A stretch of DNA of 64,000 nucleotides from the NCBI RefSeq assembly GCF_003611275.1, contig NZ_CP020694.1, positions 1,736,001 through 1,800,000 on the forward strand, written 5' to 3'. The notes beneath the pieces were generated by a model. That model searched no databases, was not told where the DNA came from, and saw only the letters and a program-made list of their open reading frames with translations. Origin of the DNA: Sulfitobacter sp. D7 (GTDB lineage: Bacteria; Pseudomonadota; Alphaproteobacteria; Rhodobacterales; Rhodobacteraceae). Position numbers and translations under genes: made by a program. Shown piece by piece: positions 63,861 through 64,000 of this stretch. Every line of letters begins with the position of its first letter. Position 1 is the first letter of the stretch.

Positions 63861-64000
63861 ATGAGCGATTTTGACATGATGGGCCTGCCAAAGAACTTGG
63901 TGGCCCGGTTGAATGAAATGGGTCTGAAAGATCCGACCCCGATCCAACGACAAGCAATCCCCCAAGCCATGAATGGCCGCGACGTGATGGGCCTTGCCCA
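63861..64000 (+). CDS. DEAD-box RNA helicase (3' end cut off)
   Basis: The visible 46 codons carry the Q-motif region of DEAD-box helicases: FDMMGLPKNLVARLNEMG, then the motif proper DPTPIQRQAIPQAMNGRD and the start of motif I region VMGLA. GGAAAG lies 9 bases before the ATG. The remainder, with the ATP-binding and DEAD motifs, lies beyond the window. RhlE-type is the likeliest subgroup from the N terminus. Confidence 0.85.
   Translation, partial: MSDFDMMGLPKNLVARLNEMGLKDPTPIQRQAIPQAMNGRDVMGLA

Noticed and set aside
63415..63864. A 149-codon plus-strand frame between fur and the helicase
   Set aside because: It begins inside the fur complement, lacks a ribosome site and any domain pattern, and ends across the helicase start codon.

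Overview
The window reads as chromosome of a GC-rich alphaproteobacterium of the family Rhodobacteraceae, most likely the Roseobacter group (Sulfitobacter-like; genus is a guess). This rests on familiar gene orders (rpmF-plsX-fabH-ihfA-merR-tRNA-Pro; erpA | dgt-argS-SPOR-nagZ-scpA-scpB), on the two-repeat alphaproteobacterial type of dCTP deaminase, and on a Fur/Mur-type regulator without C-terminal CxxC pairs. I count 64 protein genes (two cut by the window edges), one tRNA, and several hairpins and operator-like sites. No rRNA, CRISPR array, insertion sequence or prophage is visible.

Positions 1-16000 are accessory-flavoured. An exbB-exbD-tonB energy-coupling operon (cut at its 5' end) faces a flavin 2-hydroxy-acid dehydrogenase. 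A tricarboxylate uptake and catabolism island follows. A GntR/FCD regulator overlaps tcuA-tcuB (tricarballylate dehydrogenase and its electron-transfer partner). A minus-strand chain runs tctC, a fused tctA-tctB, a prpF-like isomerase, a universal stress protein, a 51-residue protein and a D-2-hydroxyacid dehydrogenase. A divergent tctD-tctE two-component system sits at its promoter, and an AbrB-type membrane protein is divergent from gntR. Together they can sense, import, dehydrogenate and isomerise a tricarboxylate such as tricarballylate or aconitate.

Positions 16000-25700 hold a 1950-residue secreted modular protein (GEVED, SdrD-B-like and DUF11-like parts), a small lipoprotein, an endonuclease/phosphatase-family plus phospholipase-D pair, and a beta-barrel outer membrane protein with a strong terminator. 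Positions 26000-30500 form an overlapping chain, cysS-cimA-methyltransferase-phytoene-synthase-like. The last third of cysS is strikingly AT-rich and looks like a recombined segment. Positions 30500-36000 hold an MFS exporter, cobK, a DNA glycosylase, an esterase, a VOC protein, an HNH nuclease and xthA.

Positions 36200-37600 hold the least explained locus: an 87-residue protein made of three exact 20-residue repeats, then a strong hairpin, then a 353-residue alpha-helical protein of unknown function. From 37600 to the end the window is mostly housekeeping: iron-sulfur insertion, dGTPase, argS, peptidoglycan recycling (nagZ, anmK), ScpAB, dCTP deaminase, fatty-acid and phospholipid initiation, bamE, an ornithine-lipid-type acyltransferase, an ABC-F ATPase, tyrS, enolase, a Fur-NYN operon, and the start of a DEAD-box helicase.
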